NCBI GenBank assembly: GCA_947259235.1
Contig: CAMYLL010000140.1
Location: forward strand, 1 to 6,901
From: an uncultured Pseudodesulfovibrio sp.
Lineage (GTDB): Bacteria > Desulfobacterota > Desulfovibrionia > Desulfovibrionales > Desulfovibrionaceae
Reading direction: 5' to 3'
DNA: 6,901 nt
Shown here: one piece after another, positions 1 to 6,169 of the stretch
Layout: each line of letters opens with the position of its first letter
How positions within the stretch are numbered: the stretch's first letter is position 1
Program-made: the position numbers and the translations under genes
The notes under the pieces: generated by a model
Seen by the model: only the letters and a program-made list of their open reading frames with translations
Databases searched by the model: none
What the model was told of the DNA's origin: nothing

Positions 1-36
1 CGTCCTAAGCATCCATTCCAGCTTGTTTTCCCGCAT
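1..36 (-). CDS. Start of an unidentified protein (partial, 12 codons)
   Basis: An ATG at 34-36 on the minus strand opens a frame reading MRENKLEWMLRT before the window ends. A strong Shine-Dalgarno GGAGG (45-49) lies 8 nt upstream, which is the main reason to call it a gene. It starts 32 nt after the stop of the acetyltransferase/pyrophosphohydrolase gene, with no terminator visible between them, so it is probably the next gene of the same transcript. Twelve residues are too few to assign a family, and I do not recognise them. The frame might close just outside the window, in which case this would be a spurious call. Confidence 0.55.
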   Translation of the reverse strand, partial: MRENKLEWMLRT

Positions 37-44
37 GGCTCCAC

Positions 45-49
45 CCTCC
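45..49 (-). promoter_or_regulatory. Ribosome binding site of the partial left-edge gene
   Basis: GGAGG on the minus strand, 8 nt before the ATG at 34-36. It is a near-perfect anti-16S match at good spacing and supports a real start there. Confidence 0.55.
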
Positions 50-68
50 AGCTACAAGTGGGAACCTT

Positions 69-908
69 CTATATTAGGCTGAATTTTTCGAATGGCAACA
101 GAATTCTGAAAATGCGCCTTTTGTATTGGTCCGGGCGGCGGTACTCGCCCTGAAATTCCTCTTTGGGATACTTCCGGTCGTTCTCGTCGCATTTTTCGTG
201 GGCTGCGGCAACCAGATCGATGTCGAGCTCCCCGGCCAGGCGGGTCAGATAGATGAGCACGTCGGCCATTTCCTTGGCCACGGCCTGTTTTTTTTCAGCG
301 TCCAGCCGCTTGCTCGCCTCCTGAGACAGCCACTGGAAGTGCTCTGTCAGCTCGCCCGCCTCACCCACCAGGGCCATGACCAGGTTCTTGGGCGACTGAT
401 GCCGCTGCCAATTCCTTTCCTCCACGAACCGGCGGTGCTTAGCGTCGAGGTTTCGCAGCGAGTCCGTGCCGTGGTCCGGGGCTTCCCTGACGAACCCGGC
501 CCGCATGGCTGCAGCGTCGTCCCGGAAGATTGCCATGGCCGTGTTCATCATCTTGAAGCCGAGCTTGGCGTAGAACGCCTCCTTGCCCGGATTGGCGTAG
601 AGGATAATCTTCTTGTGGCCCTCGGACTGTTCCATGAGGGTGCGCACGATCCGCTTGCCCAGGCCCTGGCCCTGAAATCTGGGATGGACGGCCACGTCGC
701 AGATGTAGGAGAAGTCCAGCCCGTCGGTCACGGCTCGGCCCGCGCCGACGAGGCGATCCCCGTCATGGGCGAAGCAGGTGAAGCGGCTGTTGCCGAAGAC
801 GAGTTGCAGTTCATGAGCCGATTTGTCCCCCAGCGGGGCAATGCGATAGAACTCGGACAGTTGGTCCCAGTCCACGCGGGAAGGATCGGAGTGCCATGAA
901 ATCGTCAT
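69..908 (-). CDS. GNAT acetyltransferase fused to MazG-like (DCTPP1-like) nucleotide pyrophosphohydrolase
   Basis: A 279-residue two-domain cytoplasmic protein. Residues 1-141 are a GNAT acyltransferase: the acetyl-CoA pyrophosphate loop reads RFQGQGLG (77-84) after the beta strand ICDVAVHP, and motif B reads EAFYAKLGF (110-118). Residues 150-250 resemble the all-alpha MazG/dCTP pyrophosphatase fold, with GEAGELTEHFQW (182-193) and KEMADVLIYL (212-221). These supply E183, E186, E213 and D216, the ExxE...ExxD magnesium site; ERNWQRHQSPKNL (164-176) matches the DCTPP1 nucleotide-binding start. That family hydrolyses (modified) dCTP or other non-canonical dNTPs to the monophosphate plus pyrophosphate; the acetylation substrate is unknown. 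The linker is only about 8 residues, and no ribosome site precedes the internal ATG near residue 136, so this is one fused protein. The start at 906-908 has AAGG 6 nt upstream; a longer frame reaching into dnaE (to 1223) is an artefact. It lies 86 nt downstream of dnaE. The last 15 or so codons are AT-rich and look non-conserved. Confidence 0.88.
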   Translation of the reverse strand: MTISWHSDPSRVDWDQLSEFYRIAPLGDKSAHELQLVFGNSRFTCFAHDGDRLVGAGRAVTDGLDFSYICDVAVHPRFQGQGLGKRIVRTLMEQSEGHKKIILYANPGKEAFYAKLGFKMMNTAMAIFRDDAAAMRAGFVREAPDHGTDSLRNLDAKHRRFVEERNWQRHQSPKNLVMALVGEAGELTEHFQWLSQEASKRLDAEKKQAVAKEMADVLIYLTRLAGELDIDLVAAAHEKCDENDRKYPKEEFQGEYRRPDQYKRRIFRILLPFEKFSLI

Positions 909-994
909 GCTGTGCCTTGCGCGTGGTGCGCTAAAAAAGTGATGAGAAGGGGGCCTTCGCCGCGTTGTTTGCGAACCATCCGCGCGGGGCGGCG

Positions 995-3900
995 TTACTC
1001 CGTCTGGGCCCGGTGCAGCCGTGCGTCGCCGTTTTGCCACCCCTCGATGTCCTTCCAGAACTCGCGGCTGGGGAACACCTGCCAGCCGTTGCCAAGGCGC
1101 ATGTTGACCACCGAGTCGCGGGTGATGATGCCGAGATTGACGGCGGTATTGCCCGGGTAGCGTTTGAGGATCGCCTTGAGCCTGTCCAGGTGCGCGTCCT
1201 CGGCGTTTCTCTCGCCGATCCACAGGGACACGGGCTGGTCCGATCCCTGGACCGCGTCGGCCAGGAACAGCACCTTCTCGGCCAGGATCTTGGCGGCCTT
1301 GGGGGCCTCCTCCTGTCCCGGTTCCTCGCGGATGTCGATGCGTCCCTGGACCAGGAGCGGGCGGTCCGCGTCGAGTTTGTCGCGCACTTCCTTGAAGACG
1401 TTGGGGAGAATGGTGACCTCACCCGAGGTGGTCAGGTCCTCGGCCGCGCAAAAGGCCATGGGGTCGCCTTTTCTGGTGATGAACTGCTTGTAGTCCGGGA
1501 TGATGACGGCCACGCGGACCTCGGTCCCGTTCGGCAGGGACTTGCACTCCTCCAGAGTGGTCGTGCGCAGGCGGATCAGCTCGTGGCGATAGGCCAGCAG
1601 CGGGTGGCCGGAGAGGAAGAACCCGAGCACTTCCTTTTCAAGCTGGAGCTTTTCGCGGTCGTCGTATTCCTCGCAGGCGGAGCAGGTGGGCGTGTGGGCC
1701 GGTTCGGCCGAGCCCCCGCCGAGCATGTCGAGCATGCTGAGCATGCCCGAGTCCTTTTCCTTGGCCTTTTTCTGGCCGTAAGCCACGGCCTTGTCCAGGT
1801 CCTCGAGCAGGGCGGCCCGGGAGCAGTTGAAGCAGTCGAGGGCGCCCGCCTTGATCAGGGATTCGAGCACCCGCTTGGTGACCCGGCGCAGGTTCACCCG
1901 CTCGCAGAAGTCGAAGATGTCCTTGAAGGGGCCGCCCGCCTCGCGCTCGGCCACGATCTCGTTGATCGCCTCCTCGCCCACGTTCTTGATGGCGGCCATG
2001 GCATAGAGGATGTCGCCGTCGAGCACCGAGAAGCGCGCCTGCCCCGCGTTGATGTCCGGCTGCTTGACCGTGATCTCCATGTCGCGGCAGGCGTTGATGT
2101 ACATGATGATCTTTTCGGTGTTGTTCATTTCCGTGCTCATGAGGGCGGCCATGAACTCCACCGGAAAATGCGCCTTGAGGTAGGCCGTGTGGTAGGAGAT
2201 GAGGGCGTAGGCGGCGGAGTGGGACTTGTTGAATCCGTAGGCCGCGAACTTCTCCATGGTATCGAAGATTTCGTTGGCGACCTTGTCCGCGATCTTGTTC
2301 TCCCTGGCTCCCTCAAGGAAGCGGGAGCGCTGTTTCGCCATCTCCTCGGCGATCTTCTTGCCCATGGCCCTGCGCAGGAGGTCGCCTTCGCCCAGGGAGT
2401 AGTTGGCCACGGTCATGGCGGTGGCCATGACCTGTTCCTGGTAGACCATGACCCCGTAGGTGGGCTTGAGCGTGTCCTCCAGCGACGGGTGGGGGTAGGT
2501 GACCTGGATGTCGCCGTGTTTGCGCATGATGAATTCATCGACCATGCTCACTCCCTGGGAACCGATCATGCCCAGCGGGCCGGGCCGGTAGAGCGCGAGC
2601 ATGGCGACGATGTCCTCGAAGCAGTCAGGGCGCAGCATGCGCAGATACTTGCGCATGCCCGAGGATTCCACCTGGAAGATGCCGTCGGTGTCGCCCTTGG
2701 CAAAGATGGCGAAGGTGGCCGGGTCGTCCAGGGCCAGGGTGTCGAGATCGGGCGCCTCCTTGCCCTGCTCGCGGATGATGTCCAGGCAGTCCTCGATGAC
2801 GGTCATGGTGCGCAGGCCCAGGAAGTCGAACTTGATCAGGCCGACTTTTTCGACCTTCTTCATGTCGAACTGGGTCACGATTTCACCCTTCTTCCCCTTA
2901 TAGAGAGGAAGGAACTCGGTCATGGGCCTGTCGGAGATGACCACGCCCGCCGCGTGGGTCGACGCGTGGCGGCACAGCCCTTCGAGGCGGGTGGAGATGT
3001 CGATGAGCTTGGCGACCCGGGTGTCGGTGGCCACCATGTCGTCCAGCTCCACCACGGCCTTGACCGCGTTGGGCACGCTGATCTTGGCCTTTTCCACGCC
3101 CAGCAGTTTGGCCATGACGCCGGGGTCCTCGGGGATGAGCTTGGCGATGCGGTCGGTCTCGCCGAAGGTCATGCCCAGGGCGCGGCCCACGTCCTTGATG
3201 ACCGCCTTGGTCTTCATTGTGCCGAAGGTGGTAATCTGGGCCACGCGGTCGTGGCCGTATTTCTCCGCGCAGTACTTGACCACCTCCAGGCGGCGGCGTT
3301 CGCAGAAGTCCACGTCGATATCAGGCATGGACACGCGTTCGACGTTGAGGAACCGCTCGAAGAGCAGGTCGTAGGGCAGGGGGTCGAGGTTGGTGATCTT
3401 GAGCGACCAGGCCACGATGGAGCCTGCCGCCGAGCCGCGGCCCGGACCCACCGGGATGCGGTTGTCCTTTGCCCAGTTGATGAAGTCCTGGACGATGAGG
3501 AAGTAGGCGGGGAAGCCCATCTCGATGATGACGCCCAGCTCGTAGTCGAGCCGTTTCCAGTAGACGTCCTTGTCCACGGGGTATGGGAGTATCTCAAGTC
3601 GCTTGCGCAAACCTTCGCGGCAGAGCTTCTCGAACTCCTCGTTGAGGTCTGCCACGCCTTCGGACAGCTCGTATTCTGGAAAATAGTATTTGCCCAGCTC
3701 GATCTCGACGTTGCACCGCTCCGCAATGCGCTGGGTGTTGGCGATGGCCTCGGGCACGTGGGCAAAGGCCTGTTCCATCTCCTCGGGCGTCTTGAAATAC
3801 AGCTCCTTGGTGTCCATGCGGAACCGCTTCTCGGCGTCCACGGTGGTCTGGGTCTGGATGCACAGCAGCGTGTCGTGGGCTTCGTAGTCCTCGGCCGTCA

Positions 3901-4534
3901 GGTAATGGCAGTCGTTGGTGGCCACCAGGGGCAGGCCTGTCTTCTCGGCGCATTTGATGAGCAGCTCGTTGAGCCGGGTCTGCTTGCCGATGCCGTTGTC
4001 CTGCAGCTCCAGGTAGAAGTTGCCGGGGAAGATGGACTCATAGGTCCGGGCCATGGCCGCGCCCGCTTCCAGCCCTTCGTTCATGAGCATGCGCGGCACT
4101 TCGCCAGCCAGGCAGGCGGACAGGGCGATAAGCCCCTCGGAATGTTTCTTGAGCAGGTTCTTGCTGACGCGGGGCTTGTAATAGAACCCTTCAAGGTAGC
4201 CTGTGGAGACGAGCTTGATCAGGTTCTTGTAGCCGAGCTGGTTCTTGGCCAGCAGCACGAGATGGTAGCCGCCGCCCTTCTCCTTGACCTCGTGGGCGCC
4301 CTCGTCCTCGATCTCGCCAGGGGCCACGTAGACCTCGCACCCGATGATGGGCTTGATGCCCATGGCCATGGCTTCCATATAAAAGGTGACGGCGCCGAAC
4401 ATGGAGCCGTGGTCGGTGATGGCGACGGCGGGCATGCCGAGGTCCTTGGCTCGGGAGAGCAGGTCCTTGATGCGGATTGCGCCGTCGAGCAGGCTGTACT
4501 CGGTATGAACATGAAGGTGTACGAATTCGGCCAC
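995..4534 (-). CDS. dnaE: DNA polymerase III alpha subunit
   Basis: The catalytic C-family replicative polymerase, 1179 residues, full length for bacterial DnaE. The N-terminal PHP domain (about 1-210) starts HLHVHTEYSLLDG and has ITDHG at 39-43. The polymerase core contains GPGRGSAAGS (363-372), the PDIDVDF motif with D405 and D407, and D570 in KFDFLGLRT, matching the E. coli catalytic triad D401/D403/D555. Finger motifs include LGEGDLLRRAMGKK (714-727) and YGFNKSHSAAYALISY (766-781). A helix-hairpin-helix region follows (about 840-900), then an OB-fold (about 1004-1067) and a C-terminal tau-binding-type domain. The start is GTG at 4532-4534, with GAGG (4541-4544) 6 nt upstream, and the N-terminus matches the family exactly. 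It probably heads an operon with the acetyltransferase/pyrophosphohydrolase gene. It contains no TTA, CTA or TCA codon. Oddities are a 9-bp tandem repeat at residues 930-938 and CxxC pairs at 901-904 and 951-954. Confidence 0.98.
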   Translation of the reverse strand: MAEFVHLHVHTEYSLLDGAIRIKDLLSRAKDLGMPAVAITDHGSMFGAVTFYMEAMAMGIKPIIGCEVYVAPGEIEDEGAHEVKEKGGGYHLVLLAKNQLGYKNLIKLVSTGYLEGFYYKPRVSKNLLKKHSEGLIALSACLAGEVPRMLMNEGLEAGAAMARTYESIFPGNFYLELQDNGIGKQTRLNELLIKCAEKTGLPLVATNDCHYLTAEDYEAHDTLLCIQTQTTVDAEKRFRMDTKELYFKTPEEMEQAFAHVPEAIANTQRIAERCNVEIELGKYYFPEYELSEGVADLNEEFEKLCREGLRKRLEILPYPVDKDVYWKRLDYELGVIIEMGFPAYFLIVQDFINWAKDNRIPVGPGRGSAAGSIVAWSLKITNLDPLPYDLLFERFLNVERVSMPDIDVDFCERRRLEVVKYCAEKYGHDRVAQITTFGTMKTKAVIKDVGRALGMTFGETDRIAKLIPEDPGVMAKLLGVEKAKISVPNAVKAVVELDDMVATDTRVAKLIDISTRLEGLCRHASTHAAGVVISDRPMTEFLPLYKGKKGEIVTQFDMKKVEKVGLIKFDFLGLRTMTVIEDCLDIIREQGKEAPDLDTLALDDPATFAIFAKGDTDGIFQVESSGMRKYLRMLRPDCFEDIVAMLALYRPGPLGMIGSQGVSMVDEFIMRKHGDIQVTYPHPSLEDTLKPTYGVMVYQEQVMATAMTVANYSLGEGDLLRRAMGKKIAEEMAKQRSRFLEGARENKIADKVANEIFDTMEKFAAYGFNKSHSAAYALISYHTAYLKAHFPVEFMAALMSTEMNNTEKIIMYINACRDMEITVKQPDINAGQARFSVLDGDILYAMAAIKNVGEEAINEIVAEREAGGPFKDIFDFCERVNLRRVTKRVLESLIKAGALDCFNCSRAALLEDLDKAVAYGQKKAKEKDSGMLSMLDMLGGGSAEPAHTPTCSACEEYDDREKLQLEKEVLGFFLSGHPLLAYRHELIRLRTTTLEECKSLPNGTEVRVAVIIPDYKQFITRKGDPMAFCAAEDLTTSGEVTILPNVFKEVRDKLDADRPLLVQGRIDIREEPGQEEAPKAAKILAEKVLFLADAVQGSDQPVSLWIGERNAEDAHLDRLKAILKRYPGNTAVNLGIITRDSVVNMRLGNGWQVFPSREFWKDIEGWQNGDARLHRAQTE
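1719..1746 (-). repeat. Three-copy 9-bp tandem repeat inside dnaE
   Basis: On the minus strand CATGCTC occurs three times at a 9-nt period (plus-strand units 1721-1727, 1730-1736 and 1739-1745), with only the two nucleotides between copies differing. It is in frame and encodes GML-SML-DML (residues 930-938) in the linker between the helix-hairpin-helix region and the OB-fold. Two adjacent units also form a 7-bp inverted repeat (GCATGCT/AGCATGC, 1732-1746). Confidence 0.8.
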
Positions 4535-4574
4535 GTGGATCCTCGGTAAAACAGGGGGTGAATCTGGAGTTCAA

Positions 4575-4603
4575 GGTATACTGGATTACGATGCCCATGG
4601 GAA
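4575..4603 (-). promoter_or_regulatory. Candidate dnaE promoter
   Basis: On the minus strand TTCCCA (4598-4603) and TATACC (4575-4580) are separated by 17 nt, each matching 4 of 6 sigma-70 consensus bases. This would start a transcript near 4568 and give a 5' leader of about 34 nt ahead of the dnaE GTG. It was picked by eye; a second AT-rich candidate (TATAAC, 4632-4637) has no good -35 box. Confidence 0.3.
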
Positions 4604-4663
4604 GACGCGCCGGTGAAGATGACAAGAATGGGTTATAACATGCTTGTTTTAATGAAGTATGCC

Positions 4664-4691
4664 TTGTTGCGCGGCGGGCGTTGCGTACAAT
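4664..4691 (+). promoter_or_regulatory. Candidate promoter P1 for the EAL gene
   Basis: TACAAT (4686-4691) is a 5-of-6 match to the -10 box. TTGTTG (4664-4669) stands 16 nt upstream as a weak -35 (3 of 6). It would give a leader of about 110 nt that includes the GC-rich direct repeat and the palindrome. Confidence 0.35.
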
Positions 4692-4694
4692 CGT

Positions 4695-4711
4695 CCGGCC
4701 GCCCGGCCGCC
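4695..4711. repeat. Short GC-rich direct repeat
   Basis: CCGGCCGCC occurs at 4695-4703 and again at 4703-4711, sharing one base (8-nt period). Each copy contains the self-complementary CGGCCG. It lies just downstream of the P1 -10 box, where it could fold in a transcript or bind a protein; no function is shown. Confidence 0.5.
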
Positions 4712-4720
4712 AGACAATTA

Positions 4721-4749
4721 TTGACCACGGCATGCCGGGTGAGTACATC
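4721..4749 (+). promoter_or_regulatory. Candidate promoter P2 for the EAL gene with a palindrome in the spacer
   Basis: TTGACC (4721-4726, 5 of 6 to the -35 consensus) and TACATC (4744-4749, 3 of 6 to the -10) are 17 nt apart. The perfect 10-bp palindrome CGGCATGCCG (4728-4737) fills the spacer, a classic place for a repressor or MerR-type activator site. It would give a leader of about 50 nt. Confidence 0.3.
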
Positions 4750-4773
4750 ATTAGGTGTCGCCCTGGACTATCA

Positions 4774-4792
4774 GGCAGGCGATCGCTTTGCC
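4774..4792 (+). promoter_or_regulatory. Small hairpin upstream of the EAL ribosome site
   Basis: The segment from GGCAGG through GCGATCGC to TTTGCC can pair GGC with GCC outside and AGGC with GCTT (including a G-U pair) inside, with a GATC loop and one bulged U. It ends 5 nt before the Shine-Dalgarno AAGGAG. It might tune translation; the stem is short and may be coincidental. Confidence 0.25.
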
Positions 4793-4797
4793 CTCAA

Positions 4798-4803
4798 AAG
4801 GAG
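4798..4803 (+). promoter_or_regulatory. Ribosome binding site fixing the EAL gene start
   Basis: AAGGAG sits 4 nt before the ATG at 4808. It decides for this start over the in-frame upstream GTG at 4613, which has no comparable site. Conserved EAL sequence begins about 30 residues after this ATG. Confidence 0.75.
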
Positions 4804-4807
4804 CCCG

Positions 4808-6088
4808 ATGCCAGAAAAAACCGCACCCGCAGCCAAGCCCTCCACCCCTCCCGACGTCGCTCCCGACGAAAAAGCTGTCCGGGAGGTCATCAAGAACAAG
4901 AGCATCTCGACGTTTTTCCAGCCGATGGTGTGCGTCACGACCAAGTCCATCATCGGATTCGAGGCGTTCTCGCGCGGTGGGTCGGCCGGGGCTGGCGTGG
5001 TGGACACCGGAGTGCTCTTTCACAACGGCCTGAGCGCGGAACTCAAGCTGGGGGTGGATGAGCTGTGCCGCGAAAAGTCGCTCCTGCAGTATAAACCGAT
5101 CTACGATCGGCACAAGGAGATGCTGTTCTTTCTGAACGTCACCCCGGATGCTCTGGAGCACGAGGGGGGCCGCTCCGAAATGATCAAGCACCAGGTGGCG
5201 AGTCTCGACATCGCGCCGTCGAGCGTGGTCATCGAGCTGCCTCTGAACCGTGCCCTCTCCGATCACAGCGAGGCGTTCATCAAGCTCCACAAGGGGTTCG
5301 GATTCAAAATCAGCCTGGACAACTGCGGGGTGGACGCCTCCTGCAACCAGGCCATCTCCCAGGTTCAACCCGACTTCATCAAGGTCAACCGGAGCTTCTT
5401 TGCCAAGGACGAGTGCAGGGACTACTCGCTCAAGGCCCTTGAGGTGGTGCAGGAGGTGGCGGCCCGTTCCGGCGTGGTCGTTGCCGCCCAGGGGGTCGAG
5501 AGCGAGGACGACTCCCTCCGGCTCCTCTCGTCCGGAGTCCACATGCAGCAGGGGTACTATTACACCAAGGACGACGCCGAAAAGGGCGGGGACCCGGCCA
5601 AGGTCTTTTTGCAGAAGATCGTCGCCTCCTATGACAAGTTCAAAAAGATGCGGCGGGAGCTGGTTCGGCACAGGAAGGAACGGTTCGACGCCAGCTTCAA
5701 GGTTGTTTCCACGTTCTGCTCCAAGTTGTCGGGCCTGAGCGAGTCCCGTTTCGACGAGGCGTGCAAGACCCTGGCACGCAACCAGGAGACGGTCATTGCC
5801 GTGTTCGTGATGGACGAGCGGGGCGAACAGCTCACGGGCCGCGTCTTCAGGCCCATGGAAGACAAGGCGCGCCAGGACGTCGTGTCGCGCGCTCCCGGTT
5901 TTCGCAAAGGGGCCGATCACTCCGTCAACGACTACGTCATGTATATCGACATGGGATATGAGCGTTTTGTCACGCATTCGTCCATTTCCGACATCACCGG
6001 GGAGCCTTCCTGTCTCATCACGCAGGCCTTCTACAACAGCGAAGGCCAGCGCTACATCGTCTGCATCGAGCTGCCCCACCCCGGCTAG
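4808..6088 (+). CDS. EAL-domain protein with degenerate active site and C-terminal sensor domain
   Basis: A 426-residue protein with no signal peptide or membrane segment, so cytoplasmic. After a Pro/Ala-rich start, residues 32-270 form an EAL domain (cyclic di-GMP phosphodiesterase family): STFFQPM (34-40), the signature as EAF (52-54), FLNVT with N110, VIEL with E143, D171, K192, and QQGYYY (247-252). Three positions that are acidic in active enzymes carry amides: DD of DDFGTG is D171-N172, the Asp of LKID is N194 (IKVN), and the Glu of AEGVE is Q228 (AQGVE). I infer binding or regulation rather than hydrolysis. A charged helix (about 272-295) leads to a C-terminal domain (about 300-426) ending DITGEPSCLITQAFYNSEG then RYIVCIEL, reminiscent of single-Cache/PAS-like domains such as the YkuI C-terminus; its ligand is unknown. 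It is divergent from dnaE and 81 nt upstream of a permease gene. Confidence 0.9.
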   Translation: MPEKTAPAAKPSTPPDVAPDEKAVREVIKNKSISTFFQPMVCVTTKSIIGFEAFSRGGSAGAGVVDTGVLFHNGLSAELKLGVDELCREKSLLQYKPIYDRHKEMLFFLNVTPDALEHEGGRSEMIKHQVASLDIAPSSVVIELPLNRALSDHSEAFIKLHKGFGFKISLDNCGVDASCNQAISQVQPDFIKVNRSFFAKDECRDYSLKALEVVQEVAARSGVVVAAQGVESEDDSLRLLSSGVHMQQGYYYTKDDAEKGGDPAKVFLQKIVASYDKFKKMRRELVRHRKERFDASFKVVSTFCSKLSGLSESRFDEACKTLARNQETVIAVFVMDERGEQLTGRVFRPMEDKARQDVVSRAPGFRKGADHSVNDYVMYIDMGYERFVTHSSISDITGEPSCLITQAFYNSEGQRYIVCIELPHPG

Positions 6089-6159
6089 CCCCGCGGATTG
6101 GTTGACAGGGGGGCGTGGAAAAAGGTCCAGTACCGCTGCCGTATCCACCATCGACAAAC

Positions 6160-6165
6160 GAGGGA
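6160..6165 (+). promoter_or_regulatory. Ribosome binding site of the permease gene
   Basis: GAGGGA lies 4 nt before the GTG at 6170. It supports this start over an in-frame TTG at 6098, which has no Shine-Dalgarno sequence. Confidence 0.6.
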
Positions 6166-6169
6166 ACGA

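Larger units (their letters stand above)
4535..4807. promoter_or_regulatory. Divergent intergenic region between dnaE and the EAL gene
   Basis: A 273-nt non-coding stretch between two genes transcribed away from each other, visibly more AT-rich in its middle (about 4615-4665) than the flanking genes. It must hold the promoters for both directions. It contains candidate promoter boxes in each direction, a duplicated GC-rich 9-mer, a perfect 10-bp palindrome and a small hairpin next to the EAL ribosome site, all listed separately. A frame extending the EAL gene upstream to 4613 crosses it, but has low-complexity content and no ribosome site at its start. Confidence 0.7.

Noticed and set aside
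99..108. Palindrome CAGAATTCTG near the end of the GNAT-MazG gene
   Set aside because: A 10-bp palindrome in AT-rich sequence with no flanking T run or promoter; nothing supports a function.
126..899. A 257-codon plus-strand frame opposite the GNAT-MazG gene, with a hydrophobic start
   Set aside because: It is the codon-aligned antisense of a gene with two recognisable domains; the hydrophobic N-terminus is incidental.
933..958. Possible rho-independent terminator after dnaE (GAAGG/CCTTC stem followed by six T on the minus strand)
   Set aside because: The stem is only 5 bp and the T run begins 7 nt after it, so it does not fit an intrinsic terminator. It may at most be a weak attenuator.
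965..4549. A 1194-codon open frame on the plus strand, antisense to the whole of dnaE
   Set aside because: Its codons are exactly the reverse complements of dnaE codons. It stays open only because dnaE avoids TTA, CTA and TCA, as expected in a GC-rich gene. The His/Asp/Val-rich product resembles no protein, while dnaE is unmistakable.
4613..4807. N-terminal extension of the EAL protein starting at GTG 4613
   Set aside because: No ribosome site at 4613, non-conserved residues, and it would overlap the likely promoters; ATG 4808 has AAGGAG.
4692..4807. Cyclic di-GMP (GEMM) riboswitch in the leader of the EAL gene
   Set aside because: The leader lacks the conserved GEMM core and tetraloop-receptor elements; only a small unrelated hairpin is present.
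6102..6130. TTGACA (6102-6107) as the -35 box of a permease promoter
   Set aside because: The -35 is perfect but the position 17 nt downstream reads GTCCAG, and no acceptable -10 occurs at 15-19 nt spacing.
4751..6157. A 468-codon open frame on the minus strand, antisense to the EAL gene
   Set aside because: Same codon-aligned shadow effect; the EAL domain is clearly on the plus strand.
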